Counted from the stretch's first letter, positions 24,697-33,641 are shown. The stretch: DNA of 64,000 bases from QKMZ01 sp012965515 (GCA_937879965.1 CALFMP010000041.1:79787-143786), one strand, 5' to 3'. Numbers and translations: made by a program. Notes: generated from the sequence alone by a model not told the origin.

Positions 24697-25595
24697 AACT
24701 TTAGATGGCCTTCCATCATAACAATGCCTGATCCGCCTACGAAAATTTTGTGCTCTTCTTGCGTCTTTACGGCCCGCGTATGAACAACGGAAGGTCTATC
24801 CACAATAGTGCCCTGTTCGATGCGAAGACTGAAATCGTTATCGGCAAAGCGATAGTATTGACTTAGATAAGCAGTAAGTGCGCCATTACCCACTCCGCAC
24901 GCCGGATCTTCCATGCCTTCACGAGGGCAAAAATTGCGTGTATGTAGCTGATAGGTCTTGTCAAAAGTCTCAAAGCAAAAAAGCTGCGCTTCTCTAACAC
25001 CATTCCATTTGCATAGTTCTCTGAGTGGTTCAATCTCGCGCTTTGCAGACATCAATGCATCCAGCGATCGCATCGGAATAATCAAATGACCCAAACCCGT
25101 GTCGACTGCATGAATCGGAAGACGGTCGTCGATAGCATCAGGGCTTACAGCGAGGACAGAAGCAGCTTGCTCCCTAGTACAGTGAGTTTCGAGGAAGCGC
25201 GGAGCAGGTTGCTTCATAGTGACGATTGGCTTGCCTTTGTTCTTGGACTTCTCGACTTTGATTTCCTGTTTTCCAGCTTGGTTTATCTGCGTGAACACAT
25301 TGCGTTTTTCGACATCTACTAAACCGTCATATAAAAGAGCGCACCAAGCAGCAACAGTAGGATGACCGGCGACTGGCAATTCTGCTGTCGGAGTGAAATA
25401 ACGCAAGCGGAAATCAGCGTCCTGCCCACCGGAAAGGACAAACACGGTCTCGACCAAATTAAGTTGGCGGGCGATTGTCTGCATTAGCTCTTGGGGCAGC
25501 CCATCCGCCTGGGTGAAGACAGCGGCTGGATTTCCACCGTATGGCTTCTCGGCAAATGCATTGACCGTCAGAAATCGTCTGTTCTTTTCAATCAA
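24693..25595 (-). CDS. PhzF-family isomerase/epimerase
   Basis: A 300-residue protein of the PhzF family (diaminopimelate-epimerase fold). Family signatures are clear: VNAFAEKPYGGNPAAVF near the N-terminus, Glu49 in LNLVETVFV (the general acid/base), RYFTPTAELPVAGHPTVA and DPACGVGNGALTAYL. PhzF catalyses an isomerisation in phenazine synthesis, but most relatives have unknown substrates, and there are no phenazine genes nearby. TTG 25595 is used: AGGGA lies 7 bases upstream. Immediately upstream is a perfect 40-base palindrome (25651-25690). Confidence 0.92.
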   Translation of the reverse strand: MIEKNRRFLTVNAFAEKPYGGNPAAVFTQADGLPQELMQTIARQLNLVETVFVLSGGQDADFRLRYFTPTAELPVAGHPTVAAWCALLYDGLVDVEKRNVFTQINQAGKQEIKVEKSKNKGKPIVTMKQPAPRFLETHCTREQAASVLAVSPDAIDDRLPIHAVDTGLGHLIIPMRSLDALMSAKREIEPLRELCKWNGVREAQLFCFETFDKTYQLHTRNFCPREGMEDPACGVGNGALTAYLSQYYRFADNDFSLRIEQGTIVDRPSVVHTRAVKTQEEHKIFVGGSGIVMMEGHLKF

Positions 25596-25650
25596 AGTGA
25601 ATTCCCTTCTCTAATGGTTGTCAGCATCAAACTTCAGCTCGAAAGATACA

Positions 25651-25690
25651 GGTCTGGAATTTCAATTGATATCAATTGAAATTCCAGACC
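25651..25690. repeat. 40-bp perfect palindrome, copy 1
   Basis: A perfect palindrome without a loop, centred between 25670 and 25671. The left arm is GGTCTGGAATTTCAATTGAT. It shares the central 26 bases with copies at 32209 and 46790. It lies between the end of transketolase and the start of the phzF-like gene, both minus strand, 55 bases before the latter. Confidence 0.95.
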
Positions 25691-25760
25691 AAACATACCA
25701 CTCCAATCGTCAAGCGCCAGAGAACGCAGATTCGACCAGGGTTACCGGTTCCCCCCGCCT

Positions 25761-27623
25761 TTAGAGTGCCTTAACTGCGGAGACAATGTGCTTGGCGGAA
25801 ATTCCGGCTGCGTCCAAGAGCTCTTGAGGAGTTCCCGAACCAGGCATGCCTTGAACAGCCAACTTGACCACCTTCGGCGTCGGGCAGGCATCTTTTACGC
25901 TCTTCTCGCAAGCGCTGAATGAAGCCAATACAGCATCACCGAGTCCGCCTTCGGCCCAGTGATCTTCGACCACTATAAGTGTTCCGGTTTCTTTGGCTGC
26001 TTTGTGCAGAGCGTCTTTGTCGATTGGCTTGACCGAGTACAGGTCGATGACCCTCACTTCAATGCCGTCCTTCTTCAGTTCTTCATAAGCCTTTAGAGAC
26101 TCGTGAAGTGTGATGCCGGCAGCGATCAAGGTAGCCTTGTCTTTGGCTGAACTACGCAATGTCTTGCTGCCGCCGATCGGGAAGCTGTCGTCATTCTTGT
26201 ACAGAATGGGGGTCTTCTCTCTTGTCGTGCGCATGTAGGAGATGCCTTTTGTCTCTGCCATTGAGTTGACCAAATGGGCAGCGCAAACAGCGTCAGACGG
26301 ATAGAGAACCGTGCTTCCATGGACGGCACGCATCATTGCAATGTCTTCCAGAGCCATCTGAGAAGGTCCGTCCTGGCCAATTGACACGCCGGCATGAGAA
26401 CCGCAAAGACGAATGTTGGCGCGGCAGATGGCACCCATGCGGATGAAATCATAGGCACGGCTGAGGAATGCTGCAAATGTCGAGGCAAAGGCAATTTTGT
26501 TGCGATTGGCCAAACCAATTGCGACTCCAACCATGCACTGTTCGGCGATGTACATTTCGAAGAAACGCTCAAGGAACGAGTGTGCAAATTTGTCTGCATA
26601 TGTGGAGTTGGAGACTTCGGCATCGACGACAACTACGTTATCGTTGGCGGCGCCCAACGCTTTGAGAGCGTCTCCGTAAGCTTCTCTTGTTGCAACGGCC
26701 GATTCGTACTTGGGCAGCTCAAATTTCTTGACTGCGCGGCCGGCGTTTGCAGGTTGCTTGTCTTCAGGCTTTTTGATTTCAATAACGGTGTTTTGTACAC
26801 CACCTAATTGCTCAACAGCTTCGGCAGCTTGTTCTGGGCTGAGCGGCTTGCCGTGCCAGTTGTCCTTGTTGGACGTGAGCGGGATACCGTGACCCTTTTC
26901 AGTTTTTGCAATGATCAGGGTCGGTTTTCCTTGAGTGGCAATCGCATCCTTGTAGGCTTTATCAATGGCATCGAGATCATGTCCGTTGATTTCAATAGTG
27001 TGCCAGCCGAAAGCGCGTGCTCTTTCTGCGTAAACTTCAGAGTGCCAACCGAGCATGGTTTCTCCACGTTGGCCAAGGCGATTCATGTCGAGGATAGCGG
27101 TCATATTGTCGAGTTTGTAGTGCCAGGCACAGGCCATTGCCTCCCAGACACTGCCTTCAGCCATTTCGCTGTCACCCAATAAAACCCAAACTCTATACGG
27201 CAATTTGTCCAAGAACTTCCCGGCAAGAGCCATACCGACTCCGAAAGAAAGACCTTGTCCAAGCGAGCCAGTGGCAACGTCGACCCAGGGCAGAATTTCG
27301 GGAACCGGGTGCCCTTCCAGACGGCTGCCCATCTTGCGCAGGCTGAGCAATTCTTCGTCTGAGATGGCGCCGGCTGCTTTGTAGAGCGAGTACAGAAGCG
27401 GGCAAGCATGCCCCTTCGAGAAGATTAGACGGTCATTGTTGGGATGCTCCGGCTTCTTGAAGTCGTAGCGAAGATAATTGGTCATCAGGACAGCCATCAA
27501 ATCGGCTGCCGACATCGAAGAGGTGGGGTGCCCTGAACCGGCTTGCGTAGTAGACCGAATGCTGTCGACGCGCAACTGCTGAGCCAGTTTGGTAATGCTC
27601 TGTACTGTGGCTGCTTCTGCCAT
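25761..27623 (-). CDS. tkt: Transketolase
   Basis: A 620-residue cytosolic enzyme of the pentose phosphate pathway that moves two-carbon units between sugar phosphates using thiamine diphosphate. The N-terminal half has GSGHPTSSMSAADL and the cofactor motif GDSEMAEG ending near Asn (DMNR). The central pyrimidine-binding domain has IAEQCMVGVAIG and the C-terminal domain has LIVVEDHWAEGGLG. Length and order match the shorter transketolases of about 620 residues. ATG 27623 has GAGAGG about 10 bases upstream. It is divergent from the aminopeptidase gene. Confidence 0.96.
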   Translation of the reverse strand: MAEAATVQSITKLAQQLRVDSIRSTTQAGSGHPTSSMSAADLMAVLMTNYLRYDFKKPEHPNNDRLIFSKGHACPLLYSLYKAAGAISDEELLSLRKMGSRLEGHPVPEILPWVDVATGSLGQGLSFGVGMALAGKFLDKLPYRVWVLLGDSEMAEGSVWEAMACAWHYKLDNMTAILDMNRLGQRGETMLGWHSEVYAERARAFGWHTIEINGHDLDAIDKAYKDAIATQGKPTLIIAKTEKGHGIPLTSNKDNWHGKPLSPEQAAEAVEQLGGVQNTVIEIKKPEDKQPANAGRAVKKFELPKYESAVATREAYGDALKALGAANDNVVVVDAEVSNSTYADKFAHSFLERFFEMYIAEQCMVGVAIGLANRNKIAFASTFAAFLSRAYDFIRMGAICRANIRLCGSHAGVSIGQDGPSQMALEDIAMMRAVHGSTVLYPSDAVCAAHLVNSMAETKGISYMRTTREKTPILYKNDDSFPIGGSKTLRSSAKDKATLIAAGITLHESLKAYEELKKDGIEVRVIDLYSVKPIDKDALHKAAKETGTLIVVEDHWAEGGLGDAVLASFSACEKSVKDACPTPKVVKLAVQGMPGSGTPQELLDAAGISAKHIVSAVKAL

Positions 27624-27796
27624 TTTCGCTTAACCTCTCATTGCTTTAGCCGGTAAATCGTGAATCTAGCGCTTGCAAAATACAAATCCTTCGGTAGCCG
27701 AGGATCGAAACGCCTGCCGAAATGAAATCAAAGTCCCAATATGCTAACCTCTCCGGCACTTAATTGCCACCCAAGAACTAAAGAGGACAACGTTTT

Positions 27797-30502
27797 ATGT
27801 CCACCGAAACGCGCCCCATGCTGGATGAGTCCGTATCTTACCGGTTGCCGCGTTCGGTGGTTCCAGAGCGCTACGACCTGCACCTAGTGCCTAACATCGA
27901 CGAAGGGACGTTTTCAGGGACGGTTGGCATTAGCTGCAACGTTCTTACCGATACTGACGAACTCACTCTTAACAGCCTCGATTTAACAATTGATTCGGCC
28001 AAAGCAACAGATGAGAAAAGCAAAGAATTAAGCGCTTCGGTCAAACTGGATGCTGACAACGAAAGACTAAGGTTGAGTTTTGCCAAAACCCTAAAACCAG
28101 GACGCTGGAAATTTCACATCGAATTCAACGGGGTTTTGAATGACAAACTGCATGGTTTCTACCGCAGTTCCTATACGGATGAGGCTGGAACTAAACATAC
28201 ACTTGCCGTCACGCAATGCGAACCGACCGACGCTCGCCGCATTTTTCCATGTTTCGACGAACCTGACTTCAAGGCAATATTCAAAATCTCGGTGCTAGTA
28301 GATTCGGATGCCGTAGCGCTTTCCAATTCCCCAATCGAATCGGAAAAGGAAGAAGGAGCGCAAAAGACAGCGGCAAGACTAGAGAAGACGAGCAAAGGCG
28401 CAAAGGCTGAAAATTCATCAAAATCAGCCAAAGCAAAAGGCAAGAAGCTAGTTGCTTTCAAGGAAACAATGAAGATGTCCACCTACCTGGTCGCTCTTGT
28501 AGTCGGAAATCTTGAAGCGACAGAACCAGTAATCGTTGATGGTTGTCCTATTAGAGTCTGGACTCCGGCAGGTAAAACAAAATTGGCAGTTTTCTCGGAG
28601 AAAGTAGCCTCAGCATCTCTATCGTTTTTCAATCGGTATTACGGCATCAAATATCCTGGTGAGAAACTGGATTTGGTGGCAGTGCCTGATTTTATGTTTG
28701 GGGCAATGGAGAATCTCGGTTGTGTCATCTTCCGCGAGAATGCCTTACTGCTCGATGAAAAAACCGCTGCCCAACAAGAACTCGAAAGAGTCGCGGATGT
28801 CGTTGCGCACGAATTAGCCCACATGTGGTTCGGCGATCTAGCAACAATGCGCTGGTGGAACGGTCTCTGGCTGAATGAAGCGTTTGCTACATTCATGCAA
28901 ATGTTAGCCACCGATGATTGGCAGCCGAACTGGAAGCGCTGGGACACATTCGGAGTTTCAAGAGGAGCGGCTTTCTCAACAGATGGACTGTTGAGTACAC
29001 GCCCGATCGAGTTTACGGTACGCAAGCCGGAAGACGCAGAAGGAATGTTCGATGTACTAACCTATGAAAAAGGCGCATCAGTGCTTCGCATGCTGGAGCA
29101 ATATCTCGGTGGCGAGAACTATCGCCTCGGTATAGCTCATTATCTGAACAACCATAAGTACAGCAACACAGAAACCACAGATCTCTGGGATGCAATAGAA
29201 GAAAAGTCAGGTCAGCCGGTCAGACAAATGATGGACTCATGGATATTCCAAGGCGGGTATCCGCTCATTCATGCATCAAAAGAAGAAGGCGGACAAAGGT
29301 GGTTGATCACGCAGCACCGTTTCTTCTATCTGCCCGAAGAAAAAAGATCGCACGTCAAACAAGAAAGTGTTTCACGCTACCACGTGCCGATCATGTACAC
29401 AGCAGCATTTGGAAAAGATCGCGTTTCCGGGAGCATTTTGCTCACCGGCAGCTCCACTGAAATCACGCTTCCGGCTGCGGCCGACTGGCTCTTACTGAAT
29501 GCCGGTGGACACGGATTTTATAGATGCTCGTATAGCGATGACGATTTGGCGGCGCTAACAAAAAACCTCTACAAAGACCTTTCCGCCATTGAAAGATTCG
29601 GCTTGCTGAGTGACCTGTGGGCCTCAACATTGAACGGTTCTACCGAACTGAAATCATTCTTGCGCCACAGTTACCAGTTCAAATCGGAAACAGACAAGAA
29701 CGTCTGGACGGTTCTCATCGGCGCAATAAACTATCTCAATCAAATAGCCGGAAAAGGTCAGCGCAGCTCAATTAGAGAATACACGCGAGAACTGATCATG
29801 CCGGCGCTGGAGAGAATTGGCGTACAAGATGAAACAGCGGGTAGCAAAAAATCGGCTGGTCAGGATGCCGTTAAGGAACAGCTGCGAGGAATGCTCTTCG
29901 CGACGGCAGGAACTATAGGGGAAGTTGATGAGCTGGTTGATGCAGCCCAAGCTCTGTACGCAAGATACAAGAAATCGAGAACATCTGTCAGTCCTGCTTT
30001 GACTGCCGCCGCAATCAGCGTTTTGGCGCATCACGGCGATGAAGAGCAATACAAAGAGTTTGTGCAGCAGCACAAGAAGTCATCGACTCCGCAGGAAGAA
30101 GAAAGGTTTATGTACGCACTGGCAGGATTCAGAGATAAAGAGCTTCTCCGCCAAACCCTTGAAAAAACATTGAATGGTGAAATCAGAACCCAGAATGCAC
30201 CATATGTGGTGAGATCGGTAATGTTCAATCCTTGGGGAAGAGAATTGGCATGGAAGTTTATGAAGGATAACTGGCAGAAGATGATGAAAATCTACCCGGA
30301 AGTCATGATTCCTCGAATGTGCGAAGGAGTGACCGCACTCATTTCAGAAGACTTATTGCAGGATGTGCAAAGACATTTCGAGCAAAATGAAGTGAAACAA
30401 GGGCATCGCACAGTTTCGCAGCACATGGAAAAACTTGCGGTGGCAGTCTATTTCAAAACGAGAGAAAGGCAGACACTGGAGCGCAGCTGGCTCAAATACT
30501 AG
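27797..30502 (+). CDS. pepN: M1-family zinc aminopeptidase
   Basis: A 901-residue aminopeptidase that removes N-terminal residues from peptides. The exopeptidase motif GAMEN is at 302-306 and the zinc site is HELAH at 338-342 with third ligand Glu361 (WLNEAF). The C-terminal half is the helical ERAP-type domain, so the layout is closer to the puromycin-sensitive/tricorn-factor group than to short enzymes. An unusual Lys/Ala/Ser/Glu-rich insertion occupies about residues 180-216 in the N-terminal beta domain. No signal peptide is seen, so it is cytosolic. AGAGGA precedes ATG 27797. The symbol is by family. Confidence 0.93.
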   Translation: MSTETRPMLDESVSYRLPRSVVPERYDLHLVPNIDEGTFSGTVGISCNVLTDTDELTLNSLDLTIDSAKATDEKSKELSASVKLDADNERLRLSFAKTLKPGRWKFHIEFNGVLNDKLHGFYRSSYTDEAGTKHTLAVTQCEPTDARRIFPCFDEPDFKAIFKISVLVDSDAVALSNSPIESEKEEGAQKTAARLEKTSKGAKAENSSKSAKAKGKKLVAFKETMKMSTYLVALVVGNLEATEPVIVDGCPIRVWTPAGKTKLAVFSEKVASASLSFFNRYYGIKYPGEKLDLVAVPDFMFGAMENLGCVIFRENALLLDEKTAAQQELERVADVVAHELAHMWFGDLATMRWWNGLWLNEAFATFMQMLATDDWQPNWKRWDTFGVSRGAAFSTDGLLSTRPIEFTVRKPEDAEGMFDVLTYEKGASVLRMLEQYLGGENYRLGIAHYLNNHKYSNTETTDLWDAIEEKSGQPVRQMMDSWIFQGGYPLIHASKEEGGQRWLITQHRFFYLPEEKRSHVKQESVSRYHVPIMYTAAFGKDRVSGSILLTGSSTEITLPAAADWLLLNAGGHGFYRCSYSDDDLAALTKNLYKDLSAIERFGLLSDLWASTLNGSTELKSFLRHSYQFKSETDKNVWTVLIGAINYLNQIAGKGQRSSIREYTRELIMPALERIGVQDETAGSKKSAGQDAVKEQLRGMLFATAGTIGEVDELVDAAQALYARYKKSRTSVSPALTAAAISVLAHHGDEEQYKEFVQQHKKSSTPQEEERFMYALAGFRDKELLRQTLEKTLNGEIRTQNAPYVVRSVMFNPWGRELAWKFMKDNWQKMMKIYPEVMIPRMCEGVTALISEDLLQDVQRHFEQNEVKQGHRTVSQHMEKLAVAVYFKTRERQTLERSWLKY

Positions 30503-30592
30503 ATTTCAGGAATTGAATAGCGTTCACACTTACTTCACGCAAGAAATTTTATTCTGAGTGTGGCCCATTATCCGTTTTCAGGAGAGAAGAAT

Positions 30593-30997
30593 TTGTCTTT
30601 TCACTCTTACCGCCCGGCAGAGGCGGCGAATTTAGATTCGCAATTCGGTCAAACCCCACCTGAGATGCCACGTCCTCTCGTGAACCTGGCAGTTGAAACT
30701 CTCCCCACACAATCCGCAAACGAAGCTGCAATTTCCGGCATGCTTCTTGCAGGAATGAATGACGGGAAATTTGCAGGTGGTAGTTCAGACACATTGACAC
30801 TTGCATCTGATCGCAGAAATTTCGAAGAAGCCTTGCGCACAGAATTTCCGGACAAGTACAAACTCCTAAAAGACAATGCAAAGAATCTTCGATTGGAGTT
30901 GTGTTTGCCGCCTGATGCTTCGCTCGAGCAAATTGCCGAAAAGCTGTACAAACTGAAAAACAGTGAAATCAGCCGATACGATTGCCGACAGGCATAG
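30593..30997 (+). CDS. Hypothetical protein (134 aa)
   Basis: A soluble polar protein with a helical C-terminal half (FEEALRTEFPDKYKLLKDNAKN). TTG 30593 is preferred because AGGAGAG lies 6 bases upstream; a longer GTG frame from 30560 lacks a ribosome site. It follows the aminopeptidase by 90 bases on the same strand. No family is recognised. Confidence 0.55.
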   Translation: MSFHSYRPAEAANLDSQFGQTPPEMPRPLVNLAVETLPTQSANEAAISGMLLAGMNDGKFAGGSSDTLTLASDRRNFEEALRTEFPDKYKLLKDNAKNLRLELCLPPDASLEQIAEKLYKLKNSEISRYDCRQA

Positions 30998-31013
30998 TGC
31001 TCAAAGTTTTCGG

Positions 31014-32096
31014 TTATGTTGTTTCGACATCTCCTGCAGGTGCGCGCGGAAAAATCGCGACTTGCAAGTCGGTGACAAAGTCGAGAATCTCTTTGCTGGT
31101 AATTTTCTTCCTTTTGATAAAGGCGGTTAAGAGCGTCCCGTCCTTCAAACCTTCGACAGACTCGTTCAACAGATGCGGACCAACATAAAGTTGCAAATAT
31201 TTGCGGCTAATACCCTGGTATTTAGACTTAATAAACTCAATAAATGACTTGATGCTTCGTCTTTGTCCTTTGTCGACTACAGCTCTATCGACAGATAAAT
31301 CTTTAGCTGCTACGAGTGTTTGAAAATCCGCCCGTTCATAGTTGTCCCCGGGAAGCCTGTTGAGGGCGCCTTTCAGTTCCAACATTGTTAAAACAGAAGA
31401 CAATTCTGGAACCGGCAAATCTGTGTTTTTGCAGAGCAATTCAAACGAAATCGGTGTCGCAGAAGTTTCGGAATAGACAAGCTTTTCTCTTTCATTCAAA
31501 TCTAGCGGTGTCTGTTGCATTGAAGGCATCGGCTGTCGGACCTTGCGTTTGTGCTTCATTAGTAAAGGTTTTTCTGCTAGTTGTCGGGCTCTTCTTTCCT
31601 CTGATACCGGAGGTTCTCCGGCTGGAGTTTCTCTACTGCGGCGATAAAAAACCGACACGAAAGCGGACGAGGGAACTGTGCGAGAACAATCAGTTAGCAT
31701 CTCACTCAGTTCTTTGTTCAATTGCTTGAACATCGTATACGCAGTGTTGTAATGGATTCCCAGAAGAATGTGGAACTGAAACGGATTGAGAATGATCTTT
31801 TTTTCGTGAAGTCGAAACGCCGCAAGCCAGGATTGAAAATACTCCACTTGCTCGAACATAGTACCGGCCGTTATCCAAATAGGTCGCTTACATTTGATGC
31901 ATGGAAAATTTCTATCTTCAATTACTGTGGGTTTATTGGAAGTTCCGCAGTGATTGCACCTCATTACATTTGTTTCCACGACCATTGCGAGCACATAATC
32001 ACGACAGAAGTCTTCATCTCCAAATTCCGCGAGAAAGGCCTCAAAGACTTCTTTGAGCCCATCGACCCTGGAAAACAATGTTTCACGGCTGTACAT
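31014..32096 (-). CDS. IS1595-like zinc ribbon/HTH with DprA-type winged helix
   Basis: A 360-residue protein. Cys47, Cys50, Cys66 and Cys69 form a zinc ribbon (RCNHCG ... PCIKCKRPIWITAGTMF) followed by an HTH-like segment (FQFHILLGIHYNTAYTMFKQL), the N-terminal pattern of IS1595/ISXO2 transposases. Instead of a DDE catalytic core there is a basic linker and, at about 200-258, a winged helix like that at the end of DprA (ISFELLCKNTDLPVPELSSV, then LELKGALNRLPGDNY). The tail (KSFIEFIKSKYQGISRKYLQ) again resembles the IS1595 C-terminus. Probably a domesticated DNA-binding protein. ATG 32096 has GAGGG 7 bases upstream; a TTG at 32153 is possible. Confidence 0.65.
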   Translation of the reverse strand: MYSRETLFSRVDGLKEVFEAFLAEFGDEDFCRDYVLAMVVETNVMRCNHCGTSNKPTVIEDRNFPCIKCKRPIWITAGTMFEQVEYFQSWLAAFRLHEKKIILNPFQFHILLGIHYNTAYTMFKQLNKELSEMLTDCSRTVPSSAFVSVFYRRSRETPAGEPPVSEERRARQLAEKPLLMKHKRKVRQPMPSMQQTPLDLNEREKLVYSETSATPISFELLCKNTDLPVPELSSVLTMLELKGALNRLPGDNYERADFQTLVAAKDLSVDRAVVDKGQRRSIKSFIEFIKSKYQGISRKYLQLYVGPHLLNESVEGLKDGTLLTAFIKRKKITSKEILDFVTDLQVAIFPRAPAGDVETT

Positions 32097-32164
32097 CCGT
32101 TCGCCCTCGGACCTCTTAAAAGGTAAAACGTAATTGGCGAGCAAAAAGTTCAATTTTCAGCATA

Positions 32165-32192
32165 GAAATTTTCGCCTGACATCGAAAATTTC
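32165..32192. repeat. 10-bp stem hairpin beside palindrome copy 2
   Basis: GAAATTTTCG and its exact complement CGAAAATTTC are separated by 8 bases. It lies between the zinc-ribbon gene and the palindrome at 32209. There is no T-run, so it is not a typical terminator. Confidence 0.6.
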
Positions 32193-32208
32193 GACGAGTG
32201 ATGTCCGG

Positions 32209-32248
32209 GGCTTGGAATTTCAATTGATATCAATTGAAATTCCAAGCC
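32209..32248. repeat. 40-bp perfect palindrome, copy 2
   Basis: A perfect palindrome centred between 32228 and 32229, left arm GGCTTGGAATTTCAATTGAT. Compared with copy 1, arm positions 3 and 4 are CT instead of TC, and the opposite arm has the matching changes. It lies between two minus-strand genes: 19 bases after the MshEN-repeat gene and upstream of the zinc-ribbon gene. Confidence 0.95.
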
Positions 32249-32267
32249 TCTGTTTGAAGGTGGAAAT

Positions 32268-33476
32268 TTATTTGGAGCGTGTGCGGAGGGTCCAGCCTAG
32301 CTGGGTTAGAGCCTCGTCAAAAGATACGCGATGTTTTTGGCAGTGATTGAGAGCCACCACTGCTTGTTCCATTTTTAAGAAGCCTTCGCGCAGGAGAAAT
32401 TGACAGCGCAACGCGGAGTGAAGCATTACTTCGTCGATCATGCCGGACACAAGCAACATTTTGCCTACCAGAGCCGAATTCTTGGTGCTTAGCTCGATTG
32501 CTTTTTGGATGTCTGTATCAGAAACAACGCCAGCGGCTTGAAGAATTTCTCCGAGGCGAATAGTTTCAGAAGGCTCGGACTTGAGCAAACCCAGCTCTGC
32601 TACTGCTTGTGCGATAGAAATGTTCTTCAATACAATCTGCCTTAACGCTTCTGCTGCTTGCAGCGCGTGTAAGGTTCCGTTGCCCACCATGTCTTGAATT
32701 TTGAGCGCTGCATCAAGACCGGCGCGAGTCATTTGTCCGGTCTGAACGAGCACCTGTCCGACCGGCATTTCGCGAGCAAGACCCAATTCAAGGGCTGTCA
32801 TCAAGTCACTTTCGTTGAGCAGACCTGCCAAGACAAGTAATTCGCCGAGCTTAATCGACTGGCGAATAGGCGCTTTGTAGAAACCATGATCGCTGAGTGA
32901 AACTTCAATGCTCACACGACGCCTGCGAGCCGACGCCAGGCCTTGAATAGCCTCTTCTTTGGTTATCTTGTTGTCTCTTACTAAGACCTGGGCTGTTAAG
33001 GCGGCGGTCAGTAGTTCATCGGAAACAGTCTGAGTCAGCACGAGGATGCGACCTAGAGGCAAGCCTGTTTCCTGACTTGTGCGTACAGCTTCATCGAGCT
33101 GATCTTGAGTGCAGAGCTCCGCCTCGATCAAGAACTCCCCTAATTTGGCCGTGGTTGCAGCGCGCTTGTTGACCCAACCCATCGATCGCAAAGCTTGTTC
33201 AAGGGTCAGCCCTTCTTGGGACACCGCCTGCAAAGCTTTGAGTGCAAGATCCAGCTCGATTACTCGATCCTTAACAAGAGACTGCGCCTGCACAGCGGCC
33301 TGCAACTCCTGGTCAGTCAAATAACCGGACATGATAAGGACACGACCAATTGGCAGACCTGTTTCGCTAGATGTTTGAATCGCTTCGTTCAATTCATGAG
33401 GCTGTACGATGCCGACTTGAGTTAGCAATTCACCAAGTCTCAGTACCTTTTGTTCGTTGTCGGTCGCTTCAGTCAT
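32268..33476 (-). CDS. Four-repeat MshEN/T2SSE-N-like protein
   Basis: A 402-residue protein built from four copies of the N-terminal domain of type II secretion/type IV pilus ATPases. Each has the pattern (R/K)LGE-(L/I)-L, xxAG or xxVG, then L-x2-A-(I/L) and a second half with (P/L)-(I/V/L)-G-x-(V/I)-L. Repeats open at VLRLGELLTQVGIV, AKLGEFLIEAELC, IKLGELLVLAGLL and IRLGEILQAAGVV. In MshE this domain binds cyclic di-GMP; these copies are degenerate and no ATPase domain follows. ATG 33476 is used; a TTG at 33500 is possible. Cytosolic; role unknown, perhaps a cyclic-dinucleotide sensor or adaptor. Confidence 0.8.
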   Translation of the reverse strand: MTEATDNEQKVLRLGELLTQVGIVQPHELNEAIQTSSETGLPIGRVLIMSGYLTDQELQAAVQAQSLVKDRVIELDLALKALQAVSQEGLTLEQALRSMGWVNKRAATTAKLGEFLIEAELCTQDQLDEAVRTSQETGLPLGRILVLTQTVSDELLTAALTAQVLVRDNKITKEEAIQGLASARRRRVSIEVSLSDHGFYKAPIRQSIKLGELLVLAGLLNESDLMTALELGLAREMPVGQVLVQTGQMTRAGLDAALKIQDMVGNGTLHALQAAEALRQIVLKNISIAQAVAELGLLKSEPSETIRLGEILQAAGVVSDTDIQKAIELSTKNSALVGKMLLVSGMIDEVMLHSALRCQFLLREGFLKMEQAVVALNHCQKHRVSFDEALTQLGWTLRTRSK

Positions 33477-33593
33477 GACGAGGACCCCGGTTAAGTCCAA
33501 TATTTATTGTACGACGAATAGTAGAAGCGAACAGGCTAGCCGGCACCGGTCCCTGGGCAAAAGACGAGTTTGCTTATCGGGAGGCATCCTTGG

Positions 33594-33633
33594 CAACAAA
33601 AAAATTACCGGTCGCACTAAGTGCAACCGGTAA
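33594..33633 (-). terminator. Rho-independent terminator of tRNA-Glu
   Basis: Read on the minus strand: a 13-bp stem (TTACCGGTTGCAC / GTGCGACCGGTAA, with one G:U pair) and a 3-base loop, followed by a run of seven T. It begins 9 bases after the tRNA end. Confidence 0.9.
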
Positions 33634-33641
33634 ATAAGAAT

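Noticed and set aside
31014..32096. Active IS1595 insertion sequence
   Set aside because: No DDE catalytic domain, no flanking terminal inverted repeats or target duplications were seen; the 40-base palindrome lies on one side only.
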